NCBI GenBank assembly: GCA_965279355.1
Contig: OZ257155.1
Coordinates: forward strand, 434,001 to 498,000
DNA length: 64,000 nucleotides
Origin: G965279355 sp965279355
GTDB taxonomy: Bacteria; Pseudomonadota; Alphaproteobacteria; CACIAM-22H2
Reading direction: 5' to 3'
The notes beneath the pieces are model-generated. The model saw only the letters and a program-made list of their open reading frames with translations, made no database searches and was not told where the DNA came from. Both the position numbers and the translations under genes were made by a program. Of this stretch, positions 8,729 to 18,343 are shown piece after piece. How positions within the stretch are numbered: position 1 is the stretch's first letter; every line of letters starts with the position of its first letter.

Positions 8729-10873
8729 CTATTTCGCCAGCGGGTCAGGACGGAGCTGGAACTGCACCGCCATCGGCTTTGAGCCTTTGCCGGTTTCAAC
8801 CAGCCAGGGCGTGCGGTCACCCGACGACGACCACAGGCCGCGGCCTTTCCAGCCGGCATTGGGATCGTCGATCCGTCCGTCAAACCCCTTGGCGTAGAAG
8901 CCAAGCGGATACGGCACCCTGAGGCTCACCATCTTGCCGTCTTTGCCCAGGGCCACGAGTCCGTCCATCAGGTTCGCGGTGGACATCGGCACGTTCTCGC
9001 CGAGGCCGAACGTGTTGTGCTGGTCGACCCAAGTGTAATAGCTCGACTCAGCGCTGTTCTCGCCAATGCCCTGGAATCCGGGTCCGGGATATTGGTGAAA
9101 CGCCCAGCCTTCGGGACAGTGATTACCGGTCGCGGTCGGGCCGTTGAGTGGTCCCCTGCATTTGCGGCGATCGAAACTGCCGATATGGCCGCTGGCCAGC
9201 GAGACCCAAACGACGCCTTCTTTATCGATATCGGCGCCACGCACGCCAAAGCCCGGCAGCGGAACGTTGTAGACCTCGGCGAGCGCCGTCTCGGACGGAT
9301 TGTCGCCGGGCATCAGTCGCACGACCATGCCGGGAAACTGGCCAAAGACCGATCCCCAGACCGAACCGTCCACCGGGCTCGGCATTACGGCGTAAAAGCC
9401 GGCAACGACCCGCTTGTCCTTTGTGGGATCGATCGGCTGGTTAGGCTCGACATAAGCGTCACGTCTGCCGTTGCCGTTGGTGTCGAGCACCAGTGCCGTC
9501 CAGCCTTGCGATGCTGCCGCATCACCGGTCTCAAGGAACTTCCTGGTGTTGAGCCAGCCGACGACCTGCCCGCCGCCGCTCATCCACAGCGTGTCGTTCG
9601 CGTCGTATCCGAACTGCAGATGATGCGAGCCGAAGCATGTATCGACGAAGGTGAATTTCTCCGTTTTCGGATCGAACATCGTGATCTGGCGGTTGGTCCG
9701 TTCGATCGGGAACGCCTTCGCCGATGGATGATCGGAGCCGCGCTTGCAATAGTCAGGATTGGGAGCATCGCGGAAACGCGCGGCAAACCAGACCTTGCCG
9801 TCGCGCCCGATCATGCCGTTGTGGTTATTGGCACGGGTGTTCCAGATCTTCTCTTCGCCCCAGTAGGCCGACGGCTGCAGCGGCTCGGCCGCGGCCGCAT
9901 GGCCGGGCCCAAGGGCTTCGGGAACGTTGGCGTCGCGAATGGGCTGGGTCAGGTTCCACGTTGTGTGTTTCCTTGGATCGAGGACCGGCATGAGATCGGT
10001 GCTGTACTCGGTCGATCCGTAAACCGGACCATAGGCATTCACGGTCGGATAGCGACGGTCGCTGGCGATCAGGTCGTGCAGATAGTATTTCTCGTTCAGC
10101 CAGTCCCAGGTGCTGACGACGATATTGCGCTCGACGCCTTGCGGCCGCACCGGCTTGGTCTGCGGGAGTTCGCCCTTGGCAACGCGCTCCGTCCATTCGC
10201 CGAAATACTTGAATGGCACGCCGCCGAGATTGCCGGCCAGCTGATTGACCATCTGCTCGCCCGACTGGCCCGACTGCACACGCCGCATCCAGGCATCGGC
10301 GTGACTCTCGAACTCGCCGAACTCCTTGGGGATCGTGCGGGTGGAGAGCTGGCCGAGCTGATGGCAGCCGACGCAGCCCGCGCTCTTCATCGCCGTCAGC
10401 CAGCGTTCGCGGGAAATGCCGGCGGGAATATCGAATTTACCGCCGAACTCCTCGGCCGGCGGGATTTTCAGCATCGAGTACCAGTGGATTGCCGGATAAT
10501 ACTGCGCCGCGGCTGCCTCATTGGGCGCCGGCACGGCGGTGATGTTCACGATGCGGCCGGGCTCTGCGGTCACCTTGGCTGAGTCAACGAGGCCATAGCC
10601 GCGCGCCCAGAGCGTGTAACTGGCCCGGGGAAGATCGGGAACGACATAACGGCCCTGATCGTCGGTGACGACGCTGCGGGCAAAGCGTGTCGGCAGATCC
10701 CTGGTTTCGGCGATCACCCAGACGCCGGCTTCCGGCCCGTTGGGCCCGGAAACCACGCCGCCAATATCATCGGTATCGATCTGGACCCCGACCTGCTGCG
10801 CATCGGCGGACAATCCCAGCCCGACCAGCGCGGCCAAGACGGCAGCGAATGAACCGGCGCCCCTGAGTCCCAT
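8729..10873 (-). CDS. Secreted c-type haem protein with carboxypeptidase-regulatory-like domain and beta-propeller-like repeats
   Basis: The start is set at 10873, where a GGGAGGAG ribosome site precedes an ATG with a clear signal peptide ending ADAQ (residue 26); an upstream in-frame ATG gives no signal. The 714-residue protein has, in order: a CarboxypepD_reg-like beta-sandwich (about 36-115, with GGVVSGPNGPEAGVWV and DDQGRYVVPDLP), a single haem c site CVGCH at 167-171, and a long region with repeated short strands ending in W or D motifs. The last part resembles the streptogramin-lyase/propeller type. It should be periplasmic and redox active. The partner and substrate are unknown; a GST gene lies 46 bases upstream in the same direction. 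Confidence 0.65.
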   Translation of the reverse strand: MGLRGAGSFAAVLAALVGLGLSADAQQVGVQIDTDDIGGVVSGPNGPEAGVWVIAETRDLPTRFARSVVTDDQGRYVVPDLPRASYTLWARGYGLVDSAKVTAEPGRIVNITAVPAPNEAAAAQYYPAIHWYSMLKIPPAEEFGGKFDIPAGISRERWLTAMKSAGCVGCHQLGQLSTRTIPKEFGEFESHADAWMRRVQSGQSGEQMVNQLAGNLGGVPFKYFGEWTERVAKGELPQTKPVRPQGVERNIVVSTWDWLNEKYYLHDLIASDRRYPTVNAYGPVYGSTEYSTDLMPVLDPRKHTTWNLTQPIRDANVPEALGPGHAAAAEPLQPSAYWGEEKIWNTRANNHNGMIGRDGKVWFAARFRDAPNPDYCKRGSDHPSAKAFPIERTNRQITMFDPKTEKFTFVDTCFGSHHLQFGYDANDTLWMSGGGQVVGWLNTRKFLETGDAAASQGWTALVLDTNGNGRRDAYVEPNQPIDPTKDKRVVAGFYAVMPSPVDGSVWGSVFGQFPGMVVRLMPGDNPSETALAEVYNVPLPGFGVRGADIDKEGVVWVSLASGHIGSFDRRKCRGPLNGPTATGNHCPEGWAFHQYPGPGFQGIGENSAESSYYTWVDQHNTFGLGENVPMSTANLMDGLVALGKDGKMVSLRVPYPLGFYAKGFDGRIDDPNAGWKGRGLWSSSGDRTPWLVETGKGSKPMAVQFQLRPDPLAK

Positions 10874-10919
10874 GACGCTCCTCCCATCGACTATCGTTGG
10901 GCGGAGTTTACACCGTTCG

Positions 10920-11525
10920 TCAGCCATTGTCCTTCTCGGTGGCCCGCTTGAAGGCCGGCCGCGCCTGTATCCGCTGAACATAGTCGGTGAAGACCGGCTT
11001 GGGCGTCATCATCTTGAATTGCAGCATGAAGGCGAGCGTGCCGCCGACCACGATATCGGCGGCGGTAAATTTTCCGCCGAGAAGATACGGCCCCTTGCCG
11101 AGGGTCTCGGCCAGCACTTCCTCAACTTCCTCCGGCGAAGCCCAGCCGAAGGTGCCGTGCTTGTGGGGGATGTTCAGGACCTTCTCGATCAGGGCGGGTT
11201 CGATGACGCCGGTCGAATAGGAAAGCCAGGAAAGATAGGGGCTGCGCAGCTTGTCACCGATCTTCGGGCCCAGTCCGGCTTCCGGAAATGCATCAGTCAG
11301 ATAGAGTGCAATGGCCGGGGTCTCGAATACCGGTGATCCCTGATGAACGATCGCCGGTACCTTGGCGTGCGGATGAATCTTCCGGTAATCGCCGCCCTCT
11401 TCCTTGCCGGAGCCGTCGCCGCGCCGGATCGAGACGATCTTCATCTCGTAGGGCACCTCAAGCTCTTCGAGCAGCCAGAGGGTGCGGAACGAGCGTGCTT
11501 TTGGCGCGTGGTAGAAAATCAGCAT
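10920..11525 (-). CDS. Glutathione S-transferase family protein
   Basis: This is a 201-residue protein with an N-terminal thioredoxin-like domain (MLIFYHAPKARSFRTLWLLEEL) including the cis-proline site KVPAIVHQG and the glutathione gamma-glutamyl contact region FETPAIALYL. An all-helical C-terminal domain follows, with LLGGKFTAADIVVGGTLAF. These are the standard GST elements, so it is likely to conjugate or reduce electrophiles in the cytoplasm. The subclass cannot be fixed from sequence alone. It lies between the amidohydrolase and the haem protein, all on the minus strand. Confidence 0.85.
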   Translation of the reverse strand: MLIFYHAPKARSFRTLWLLEELEVPYEMKIVSIRRGDGSGKEEGGDYRKIHPHAKVPAIVHQGSPVFETPAIALYLTDAFPEAGLGPKIGDKLRSPYLSWLSYSTGVIEPALIEKVLNIPHKHGTFGWASPEEVEEVLAETLGKGPYLLGGKFTAADIVVGGTLAFMLQFKMMTPKPVFTDYVQRIQARPAFKRATEKDNG

Positions 11526-11586
11526 GAGGGAGCCTCGCCGGAAAATAACCGCGAGACCTTACTTCATTTGTCCGGAGCGTCCCGTG

Positions 11587-12924
11587 TCAACTGCGACCGA
11601 ACAGTTCAACGGCCATCCGGTGATGCGTCTCCCGGAGCTTCGGCAAATCGATACCGACCGGAGCACCGTCAACGACCCGCCACTGCCCCGCCACCATCAC
11701 GCGATCGGCGCGGTGGGCGCCGCACAGGACAAGGGCGGCCAGCGGATCGTGGGCGCCGGAGAAACGCAACTCATCGAGAGTGTAGAGCGCCAGATCGGCT
11801 TCGCGGCCGGCCGCAATCGCACCCAGATCGTCTCGCCCCAGACAGCGCGCCGATCCCTCGCTGGCCCAGCGCAGCGCATCGAAATGGGTGATGCCCTCCG
11901 GATATGTCAGGCGGTTGATCAGAAGGGCGTGCCGCACGCCTTCCATCAGATTTGAGCTGTCATTGGAGGCCGAACCGTCGACACCGAGCCCGACCGGCGA
12001 TCCCGCCGCTTCCAGCTCGCGCGTGCGGCACTGTCCGGACGCCAGGGTCATGTTTGAGGTGGGGCAATGGCACACACCGACTTTAGCGCGACCCAGGCGC
12101 TTGACCTCGTCGTCGTTGAAATGGATGCCATGCGCCAGCCAGACGCGCTCATTCATCCAGCCCAGATCCTCAAGATAGTCGACCGGACGGCGGCCGAAAC
12201 ATTCCAGGCAGTAGCGCTCCTCATCGATTGTCTCGCAAAGATGGGTGTGCAGGCGGCAGTCGAACCGCTCCGCCAGTGCCGCACTCGCCTGCATGAGACT
12301 CTTCGTCACCGAGAACGGCGAGCATGGCGCGAGCGCCACCTGCACCATCGCGCCCGGTTTGGCATCGTGGTAGCGGCCGAGCACGCGCTCGCAATCCGCC
12401 AGGATCGTGTCTTCATCCTGCACCACGCTATCCGGCGGTAGCCCGCCGTCTTTCTTCGACAGATTCATGGACCCGCGCGTCACGACCGCGCGAATGCCAA
12501 GCGCCCGCGCCTCCTCGACCTGAATGTCGGTCGCGCCTTCAAGGCCCTTGGGAAACAGGTAGTGATGATCGGCGGCGGTCGTGCAGCCGGACATCAGCAG
12601 CTCGACCAGGGCCAGTCGTGTTGCCAGCCGAAAGGCATCCGGCGTAATGGCCGACCAGATTGGATAGAGCGCCATCAGCCACGGAAAGAGCGGCTTGTTG
12701 ATGGCCTGCGGATGCGCCCGGGTCATCGTCTGGAAGAAATGATGATGCGTATTGATCAGGCCCGGAATGACGACATGCTTCGACGCGTCAAACACCTGAT
12801 CAAAGGGCGCCGCCGGCTCCTTGCCGGCGGGAACCAGCTCGACGATCCGGCTGCCCTCGATCACCACGCCGCGCGCGGCATTGTCGGCTAGAATGGCGAG
12901 CGGGTCTTTGATCCAGAAACGCAT
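11587..12924 (-). CDS. 8-oxoguanine deaminase / TRZ-ATZ-type amidohydrolase
   Basis: This is a 445-residue zinc-dependent amidohydrolase. Metal and active-site motifs are all visible: NTHHHF (HxH, residues 60 and 62), HTHLCE near 225, HGIHF near 260 and the final acidic site in GVDGSASNDSSN. The N-terminus WIKDPLAILA and the SASNDSSNLMEGVRHALL block closely match the 8-oxoguanine deaminase group (cog0402), which turns 8-oxoguanine into urate. The next genes along are a LysR regulator and a cyclic-amide hydrolase operon, which fits purine or N-heterocycle salvage. A different purine or triazine substrate remains possible. Confidence 0.75.
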   Translation of the reverse strand: MRFWIKDPLAILADNAARGVVIEGSRIVELVPAGKEPAAPFDQVFDASKHVVIPGLINTHHHFFQTMTRAHPQAINKPLFPWLMALYPIWSAITPDAFRLATRLALVELLMSGCTTAADHHYLFPKGLEGATDIQVEEARALGIRAVVTRGSMNLSKKDGGLPPDSVVQDEDTILADCERVLGRYHDAKPGAMVQVALAPCSPFSVTKSLMQASAALAERFDCRLHTHLCETIDEERYCLECFGRRPVDYLEDLGWMNERVWLAHGIHFNDDEVKRLGRAKVGVCHCPTSNMTLASGQCRTRELEAAGSPVGLGVDGSASNDSSNLMEGVRHALLINRLTYPEGITHFDALRWASEGSARCLGRDDLGAIAAGREADLALYTLDELRFSGAHDPLAALVLCGAHRADRVMVAGQWRVVDGAPVGIDLPKLRETHHRMAVELFGRS

Positions 12925-12987
12925 GGTGTGTCTTTCGCTGATCCGTAGACGGACCGGCGGCCATGCAAGGCTCGTGCAAACCCGCGT

Positions 12988-13914
12988 CTAGCGCGCCGCC
13001 GCGATGGCCCGCCGATCCCGCATCGCCTCCAGATCGCGGGCCAGGGTTTCGACGAACACGGCCGACGCCACCGGCAGACTGCGTCCCTGAAGCTGACCCA
13101 GCACCAGATCCGCTTCCGCGATATCGCGGGTATCGATCCGCCGCGAAACGATGCCATCGGTCTCCCCCTCCGCCCCGGCCCCGATCTCGATCTGAAAAGA
13201 GATCATGCCGGCGTGCAGGACGCAGGAGCGCAGCAGCTCGAAGGAATTGGATTCGATGGCGATGGAGAACTGTTGGCCGGTGCGCGCCGAGAATTCATCG
13301 ATCAGCGTACGTCCCGCGATCGAACGGTCGGCCAGAGCCGCCGGATGGCGTGCGCAATCCCGCAACCGCAGCGGTGATTTCGTGGCCAGCGGATGATCCG
13401 GCGCCATCATCGCGACCAGCCGCTGCTGCAGCTTCATGACGGGCTGGAAATTGGCGAGAAAGGTCGGCCGATAGACTAGCACCAGGTCAACTTCATAGTC
13501 CGACAAGGCAGCCATCGCACGGTCATGATCGAGAACCGTCACCGCGAAGGTGACGAGCGGATAACGCTTGCGAAACCGAGCCATTGCCTTGGGTATGAAA
13601 TCGAAGGCAAGCGCCTGACTGCAGGCGATGCGGACGGTGCCGCGGCGCAGGCCGCGCAGATCCTCGATGCTGGACCGCAACCGCACCACTTCCGCCAGTT
13701 CTTCGCGTGCATGCTGCACGAAAAGCTCGCCCGCAGAGGTCAGGCGCACACCTTGCGGTTTGCGCTCGAACAGCTTCGCGCCGACTTCGTCCTCGAGATC
13801 CATGATGCGGCGGTTGAGCGCGGAGGCCGTGACGTTGAGTTTTTCCGCCGCCTTCCGAATGGTCCCGGCTCGGGCCACCTCGTCGACATAACGCAATATT
13901 CGTTGATAACGCAT
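12988..13914 (-). CDS. LysR-family transcriptional regulator
   Basis: This is a 308-residue LysR-type activator. The N-terminal winged helix-turn-helix is at residues 1-60 (RYVDEVARAGTIRKAAEKL, then SALNRRIMDLEDEVGAKLFER). The effector domain starts at GTVRIACSQAL. It is divergent from the substrate-binding-protein operon that begins at 14154, with 239 bases between them. It is therefore the most likely regulator of that operon. In that gap I see no strong palindrome. Confidence 0.85.
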   Translation of the reverse strand: MRYQRILRYVDEVARAGTIRKAAEKLNVTASALNRRIMDLEDEVGAKLFERKPQGVRLTSAGELFVQHAREELAEVVRLRSSIEDLRGLRRGTVRIACSQALAFDFIPKAMARFRKRYPLVTFAVTVLDHDRAMAALSDYEVDLVLVYRPTFLANFQPVMKLQQRLVAMMAPDHPLATKSPLRLRDCARHPAALADRSIAGRTLIDEFSARTGQQFSIAIESNSFELLRSCVLHAGMISFQIEIGAGAEGETDGIVSRRIDTRDIAEADLVLGQLQGRSLPVASAVFVETLARDLEAMRDRRAIAAAR

Positions 13915-14153
13915 GGGGTTGGCCTGGGGATAAAGCAGCGGGGATCAGGAAGTGTAGCCTTTTTCGAACTCATTAAACAAGAAATCAGCACTATAAGGCA
14001 TCACTGGAATCCCCGTAGCGTCACGGCATGGACCGCACTCGGCAGTCCATCCTTTCGATGGCCCTTCATGCCGCACGCTTTTTTAAATTTCAGCGTCCTT
14101 CGGTCCGAAGCGGCCTTCTATTTCTTTCATCTATCAAAACTCAGGAGCCCTTC

Positions 14154-15206
14154 ATGACCGGACAGGGATCATTGCTTCGACGCGCCGCCTACTCGCTTGC
14201 CGCCGCGTTACTTCTCGGCACCGCCGCGTTCGCCACCCCCGCGACGGCACAGCAGCCGACCAAAGTGAAAATGGTGCTGAACTGGAAATACCAGGGACCG
14301 CAGGGCTGGTTCTTCCTGTCACAGGACAAGGGTTACTTCGCCGCGACCGGGCTCGACGTGACGATGGATCAGGGCAACGGGTCCAGCGCGCCCATCGCAC
14401 TGGTCGCCAACGGCACCTATGACATCGGCTTTGGCGACATCAACGCGCTGATCGAGTACACGAGCAAGCGCGCCGAGGATGCGCCGATCGGCGTCTACAT
14501 GATGTACAACCAGCCGCCCTTCACCGTCGCGGTCAAGGCCGACAGCCCGATCAGGACGCCGAAGGATTTCGAAGGCAAGACGCTGGGCGGTGCCGCGAAT
14601 GACGGTGCGCTGAAGCTCTTCCCCGCTTTCTGCAAGACCGCCGCGATCGACTGCTCCAAGGTGGCGATCACCAACATGCAGCCAAACCTGCGCGAGCAGA
14701 TGCTGCTGCAGGGACAGGTCGCCGGCGTGTTCGGTTATGTGAACACGATCCTGTTCAGCGCCAAGCTGATCGGTGCCAAGGAAAGCGACCTGCGCTTCAT
14801 CAACTACGGCAGCTACGGCATGGATCTCTACTCCAATGCCATCATCGTCTCCGCCAAGCTGGCGAAGGAGAAGCCGCAATTGGTGAAGGGCCTCGTTTCC
14901 GCCATCAACAAAGGTCTGGTCGACGCGATCAAGGACCCGAACGCCGCGCTCGCCGCGGTGATGAAACGTGAAGCTCTGCTCAAGGCGGACGTTGAACGCG
15001 AACGCTTCGATGCGACCCTGCGCGATGAGATGAGCCATCCCGAACTTGCCCGGATCGGCATGGGCGATATCGACGATGCCCGCATGAAGAAGGCTATCGC
15101 CGTCCTGGTCGAAGCCAACGGCCTGCCCCGCGCACCGTCGGTCGAGGAAATCTTCAACCGCTCCTTCCTGCCGCCGAAGGCGGAACGCCCGACCAAGGTG
15201 TTCTGA
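14154..15206 (+). CDS. NMT1/THI5-like ABC transporter substrate-binding protein
   Basis: This is a 350-residue periplasmic binding protein. The ATG at 14154 has an AGGAG ribosome site and a signal peptide ending ATAQQ (residue 31); an earlier in-frame ATG gives a non-signal extension. The mature start VKMVLNWKYQGPQGWFFLSQDKG is characteristic of the NMT1/THI5 group, which binds pyrimidine precursors and related N-heterocycles, as well as sulfonates. It is the first gene of a five-gene operon (binding protein, SDR, cyclic amidase, ATPase, permease), so its ligand is probably what the amidase opens. Confidence 0.85.
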   Translation: MTGQGSLLRRAAYSLAAALLLGTAAFATPATAQQPTKVKMVLNWKYQGPQGWFFLSQDKGYFAATGLDVTMDQGNGSSAPIALVANGTYDIGFGDINALIEYTSKRAEDAPIGVYMMYNQPPFTVAVKADSPIRTPKDFEGKTLGGAANDGALKLFPAFCKTAAIDCSKVAITNMQPNLREQMLLQGQVAGVFGYVNTILFSAKLIGAKESDLRFINYGSYGMDLYSNAIIVSAKLAKEKPQLVKGLVSAINKGLVDAIKDPNAALAAVMKREALLKADVERERFDATLRDEMSHPELARIGMGDIDDARMKKAIAVLVEANGLPRAPSVEEIFNRSFLPPKAERPTKVF

Positions 15207-15273
15207 ACAACGCATCGGCCGGGACTGCTTCTCGTGCAGTCCCGGCCGCCTGCGACCAACCGACGGAAAACTC

Positions 15274-16065
15274 ATGGATCTGAAGCTTAAAAACCGGGTC
15301 GCATTGATCACCGGTCCCGCCAAGGGGATGGGCGCCGCCATCACCCGCGCGTTCGCGGCAGAAGGCTGCCGCCTCGCCCTGCTCGGCCGGGATATCAAGG
15401 CGATCCAGCCGGTGGCCGACGAGGTGACGAAACAGGGCGCCAAAGCCATCGTCATCGCCTGCGACCTCACCGATGCAAGACAATGCGACGCGGCCGCCGC
15501 GCAGACCCTCGAGGCGTTTGGCGATATCGACATCCTCGTGAATGTCGCGGGCGGCTCGGGGCCTGTCGGCAAGACCGGCGTCGACACCACGCCCGAAGAA
15601 TTCGACGACATCGTCAGCCTCAACATGAACGGCTGCTTCCACACGATACGCGCAGTGCTGCCGGCGATGATTGCCCAGAGCTACGGCAAGATCGTCAATG
15701 TCGGCGGCACATTCGGCATGCGGGGCCGCGCCGGCCGCATGGCCTACTCCGCCTCGAAATGGGGGCTGCGCGGGATCACCAAGAGCTTCGCGCTTGAGGT
15801 CGGCATGCACAACATCAACGTCAATTGCGTGGCGCCCGGGATGGTCGACGGACCGCGCTTCCGCGACAAGGTGTGCGCCGACATGGCGAAGAAGCTCGGC
15901 ATCACTGTCGAGGAAGCGGCCAAACGCCACGCCGAAGATTACGCGCTGCGCCGCGTTTCGACGGACGTCGATATCGCCAATGCCTGCCTGTTCCTGGCCA
16001 GCGACGTGTCGCGCCAGATCTCCGGCGCCGACCTGCCGGTCGACGGCGGTTGGGCGATGCTGTGA
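15274..16065 (+). CDS. Short-chain dehydrogenase/reductase
   Basis: This is a 263-residue classical SDR. It shows the cofactor motif TGPAKGMGAAI at residues 11-21, the NVAGGSG strand-4 motif and the catalytic YSASK (Tyr about 154) with an upstream serine-equivalent position in the VNVGGTFG strand that is not a clear Ser. The family normally oxidises or reduces secondary alcohols with NAD(P). It lies between the binding protein and the cyclic amidase, 12 bases before the latter, so it probably acts on the same compound. The weak catalytic-serine position (GG instead of S-S) is worth noting. Confidence 0.8.
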   Translation: MDLKLKNRVALITGPAKGMGAAITRAFAAEGCRLALLGRDIKAIQPVADEVTKQGAKAIVIACDLTDARQCDAAAAQTLEAFGDIDILVNVAGGSGPVGKTGVDTTPEEFDDIVSLNMNGCFHTIRAVLPAMIAQSYGKIVNVGGTFGMRGRAGRMAYSASKWGLRGITKSFALEVGMHNINVNCVAPGMVDGPRFRDKVCADMAKKLGITVEEAAKRHAEDYALRRVSTDVDIANACLFLASDVSRQISGADLPVDGGWAML

Positions 16066-16077
16066 GGAGATGATCCA

Positions 16078-17535
16078 ATGACCGCAGCCGATATCGTCAT
16101 TCACGGCGGCAGGATCGTCCTGGCCGATGCCGTGATCGAGGCCAGCCTCGCCATCAAGGGCGAAAAGATCATGGCCATCGGCGCCGTCGATGCGATGCCG
16201 CCAGCACTTGAAACACTCGATGCCACAGGGATGCATCTGCTGCCCGGCGCCATCGACGCGCATGTGCATTTCCGCGAGCCGGGATATACGCACAAGGAAG
16301 ACTGGGGGACCGGCACGGCAGCGGCGGCGATGGGCGGCGTCACCACGGTGTTCGAGATGCCCAACGTCAACCCGCCGACCAGCAATGCAGAGGCGTTGGC
16401 ACAGAAGCATCGGCTCGCGGCCGAGAAGGCGCATGTCGATTTCGGCATCTACGGCCTGCTGGGCGAGGACAACCTCGGCGATCTCGAGGATCTGATCCGC
16501 GGCGGCGTGATCGGCTTCAAATGTTTCATGGGCAACACCTTCGGCAACCTGCCCGCTCCGTCCACGGGCGCGATGCTGGAAGGATTTGAGATTGTCGCGA
16601 AGCACGGCCTGCGTATCGCGCTCCACGCCGAGACGGCCTCGATTATGGCGCGCCGGCAGCAGAAGCTTGAGGATGCCGGACGGACCGATGCGCTGGCGCA
16701 TGTCGCGGCTCGCCCCGCGGTGGTCGCCATTGAGGCGGTCAGCCGCGCTGCCGTCCTCGCCGAATGGACCGGCGCCCGCATTCATATTCTTCACATCTCG
16801 TCCGCCGACGAATTGCGTCCCTTGCGCGAGGCCAAGGCGCGCGGCGTCGATGTCAGCGGCGAGACCTGTCCGCAATACCTGCTGCTCGACACCACGGATT
16901 ACGGCCGTCTGAGCGGCATCATCCGGGTCAACCCGCCGGTGCGTGAGGCGCATCATAAGGGGCCGATCTGGGCGGCGCTGGCCGACGGCACCATCGACAT
17001 GATCGCGACCGATCACGCCCCGCATGTGCCGGATGAAAAGACGCGCGACAGCATCTGGACCTGCGATTGCGGCTTCCCCGGCGTCGAGACGCAGATGCCG
17101 CTGATGCTGAACGAGGTCAGCCGCGGTCGCATGACGATCTCCGACTACGTGCGTTGGACCGCGTTCAACCCGGCCCGCAAATGGGGTCTATACCCGCACA
17201 AGGGTGTGCTGCAGCCGGGATCGGATGCCGACATCGCTATCGTCGATCTTGATCGTACTCACGTGCTGAAGGACAGCGAATTGCAGTCCCGCGCCAAGAT
17301 CACGCCGTGGAACGGCCGTCTTGTTAAGGGCCTACCGGTTCACACGCTGGTGCGCGGGCGGTTCGTGATGAAGGACCGGAAGGTCAACGACACCGCCCGC
17401 GGCTGGGGACGGTCGGTTCATACAGTTCAGAAAATGCCGCCGGCCACGCCGCGCAATCGGGAGACCACGACCGACGCGATCACCCGCGCTATTCCCTTCG
17501 TCGGTACAAAGCTGGAGACGTCGCATGGACGATAA
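16078..17535 (+). CDS. Allantoinase/dihydroorotase-type cyclic amidohydrolase
   Basis: This is a 485-residue zinc amidohydrolase of the cyclic-amidase group (allantoinase, dihydroorotase, hydantoinase). The metal motif DAHVHFREPG is near residue 60, the bridging lysine region is GVIGFKCFMG near 145, then come HAET, HISS and the catalytic aspartate in ATDHAPH. DAHVHFREPG and the TDHAPH form are shared by allantoinase and dihydroorotase. Its C-terminus overlaps the start of the ATPase gene by 11 bases. With the binding protein and the transporter it forms an uptake-and-hydrolysis operon for a cyclic amide or ureide. The exact substrate is open; allantoin is the simplest guess. Confidence 0.75.
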   Translation: MTAADIVIHGGRIVLADAVIEASLAIKGEKIMAIGAVDAMPPALETLDATGMHLLPGAIDAHVHFREPGYTHKEDWGTGTAAAAMGGVTTVFEMPNVNPPTSNAEALAQKHRLAAEKAHVDFGIYGLLGEDNLGDLEDLIRGGVIGFKCFMGNTFGNLPAPSTGAMLEGFEIVAKHGLRIALHAETASIMARRQQKLEDAGRTDALAHVAARPAVVAIEAVSRAAVLAEWTGARIHILHISSADELRPLREAKARGVDVSGETCPQYLLLDTTDYGRLSGIIRVNPPVREAHHKGPIWAALADGTIDMIATDHAPHVPDEKTRDSIWTCDCGFPGVETQMPLMLNEVSRGRMTISDYVRWTAFNPARKWGLYPHKGVLQPGSDADIAIVDLDRTHVLKDSELQSRAKITPWNGRLVKGLPVHTLVRGRFVMKDRKVNDTARGWGRSVHTVQKMPPATPRNRETTTDAITRAIPFVGTKLETSHGR

Positions 17536-18343
17536 GGCGTCGCCCGAACCATACGTCACGCTGGACCGCGCCACTGTCACCTATGGACGCGGTGAAAAAC
17601 AGGTCATGGCGCTGGCCGAGACATCGCTGCGGGTCGCGCCTGGCGATTTTGTGGCGTTGGTCGGACCCAGCGGCTGCGGCAAGTCGACGATCCTCAAGCT
17701 GGTCGCCGATATCCTCAAGGCATCGACCGGCAACGTCCTGGTCGCCGGGCGCGAGGTTGGTGCCGAGCCGGTGCGGATCGGCATGGCCTTCCAGAATCCG
17801 ACCATGCTGCCCTGGCTCTCCATCCGCGACAACGTCATGCTGCCGCTCAAGATCGTGCCGCCGTTCCGCAGCCGTTATCGCCGCGAGCGGCACCGTGAGT
17901 TCAAGGATCGTGTCGAGGCCCTGCTGAAACAAGTCGGCCTTGGCGGGTTCGGCGAGAAATTTCCCTGGCAGCTTTCCGGCGGCATGCTGCAGCGCGCCTC
18001 GCTCTGCCGCGCGCTGATTCACGACCCGACGATGCTTCTTCTCGATGAACCCTTCGGCGCGCTGGACCAGTTCACCCGCGAAGAGCTGTGGGCCATCATG
18101 CAGCAACTGTGGCTGGATCGGAAACCGACGGTCCTGCTAGTGACGCACGATCTTCGCGAGGCGGGCTACCTTGCCAATCGCATCTGCGTGATGTCGGCCC
18201 GGCCCGGCAAGATCATCGACGACCGCGAAATCGCCTTCACGCGTCCCCGCAATATCAAGATGACCTATCAGCCGGATTTCGTATCTCTAACGGAGCGGCT
18301 GCGCGAACTCATCGTCCATACCGATACGAAGGAAGCGGCGTGA
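17525..18343 (+). CDS. ABC transporter ATP-binding protein (nitrate/sulfonate/pyrimidine type)
   Basis: This is a 272-residue ATPase subunit with Walker A GPSGCGKST near residue 50, the Q-loop in MAFQNPTMLPWLS, signature LSGGMLQR, Walker B LLLDEPFGALD and the switch histidine in LLVTHD. The LSGGM variant and the PWLSIRDNV Q-loop context are typical of the SsuB/TauB/NrtD subgroup that pairs with NMT1-like binding proteins. The start overlaps the amidohydrolase gene, and the stop overlaps the permease ATG (TGATG), showing tight coupling. It acts at the cytoplasmic side of the inner membrane. Confidence 0.9.
   Translation: MDDKASPEPYVTLDRATVTYGRGEKQVMALAETSLRVAPGDFVALVGPSGCGKSTILKLVADILKASTGNVLVAGREVGAEPVRIGMAFQNPTMLPWLSIRDNVMLPLKIVPPFRSRYRRERHREFKDRVEALLKQVGLGGFGEKFPWQLSGGMLQRASLCRALIHDPTMLLLDEPFGALDQFTREELWAIMQQLWLDRKPTVLLVTHDLREAGYLANRICVMSARPGKIIDDREIAFTRPRNIKMTYQPDFVSLTERLRELIVHTDTKEAA

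Noticed and set aside
9017..10582. Long plus-strand frame of 521 codons over the haem-protein gene
   Set aside because: Antisense shadow of the haem-protein gene; no ribosome site, no recognisable motif.
15154..17025. Minus-strand frame of 623 codons over the SDR and amidohydrolase genes
   Set aside because: The plus-strand genes carry all family motifs; the antisense frame has none.
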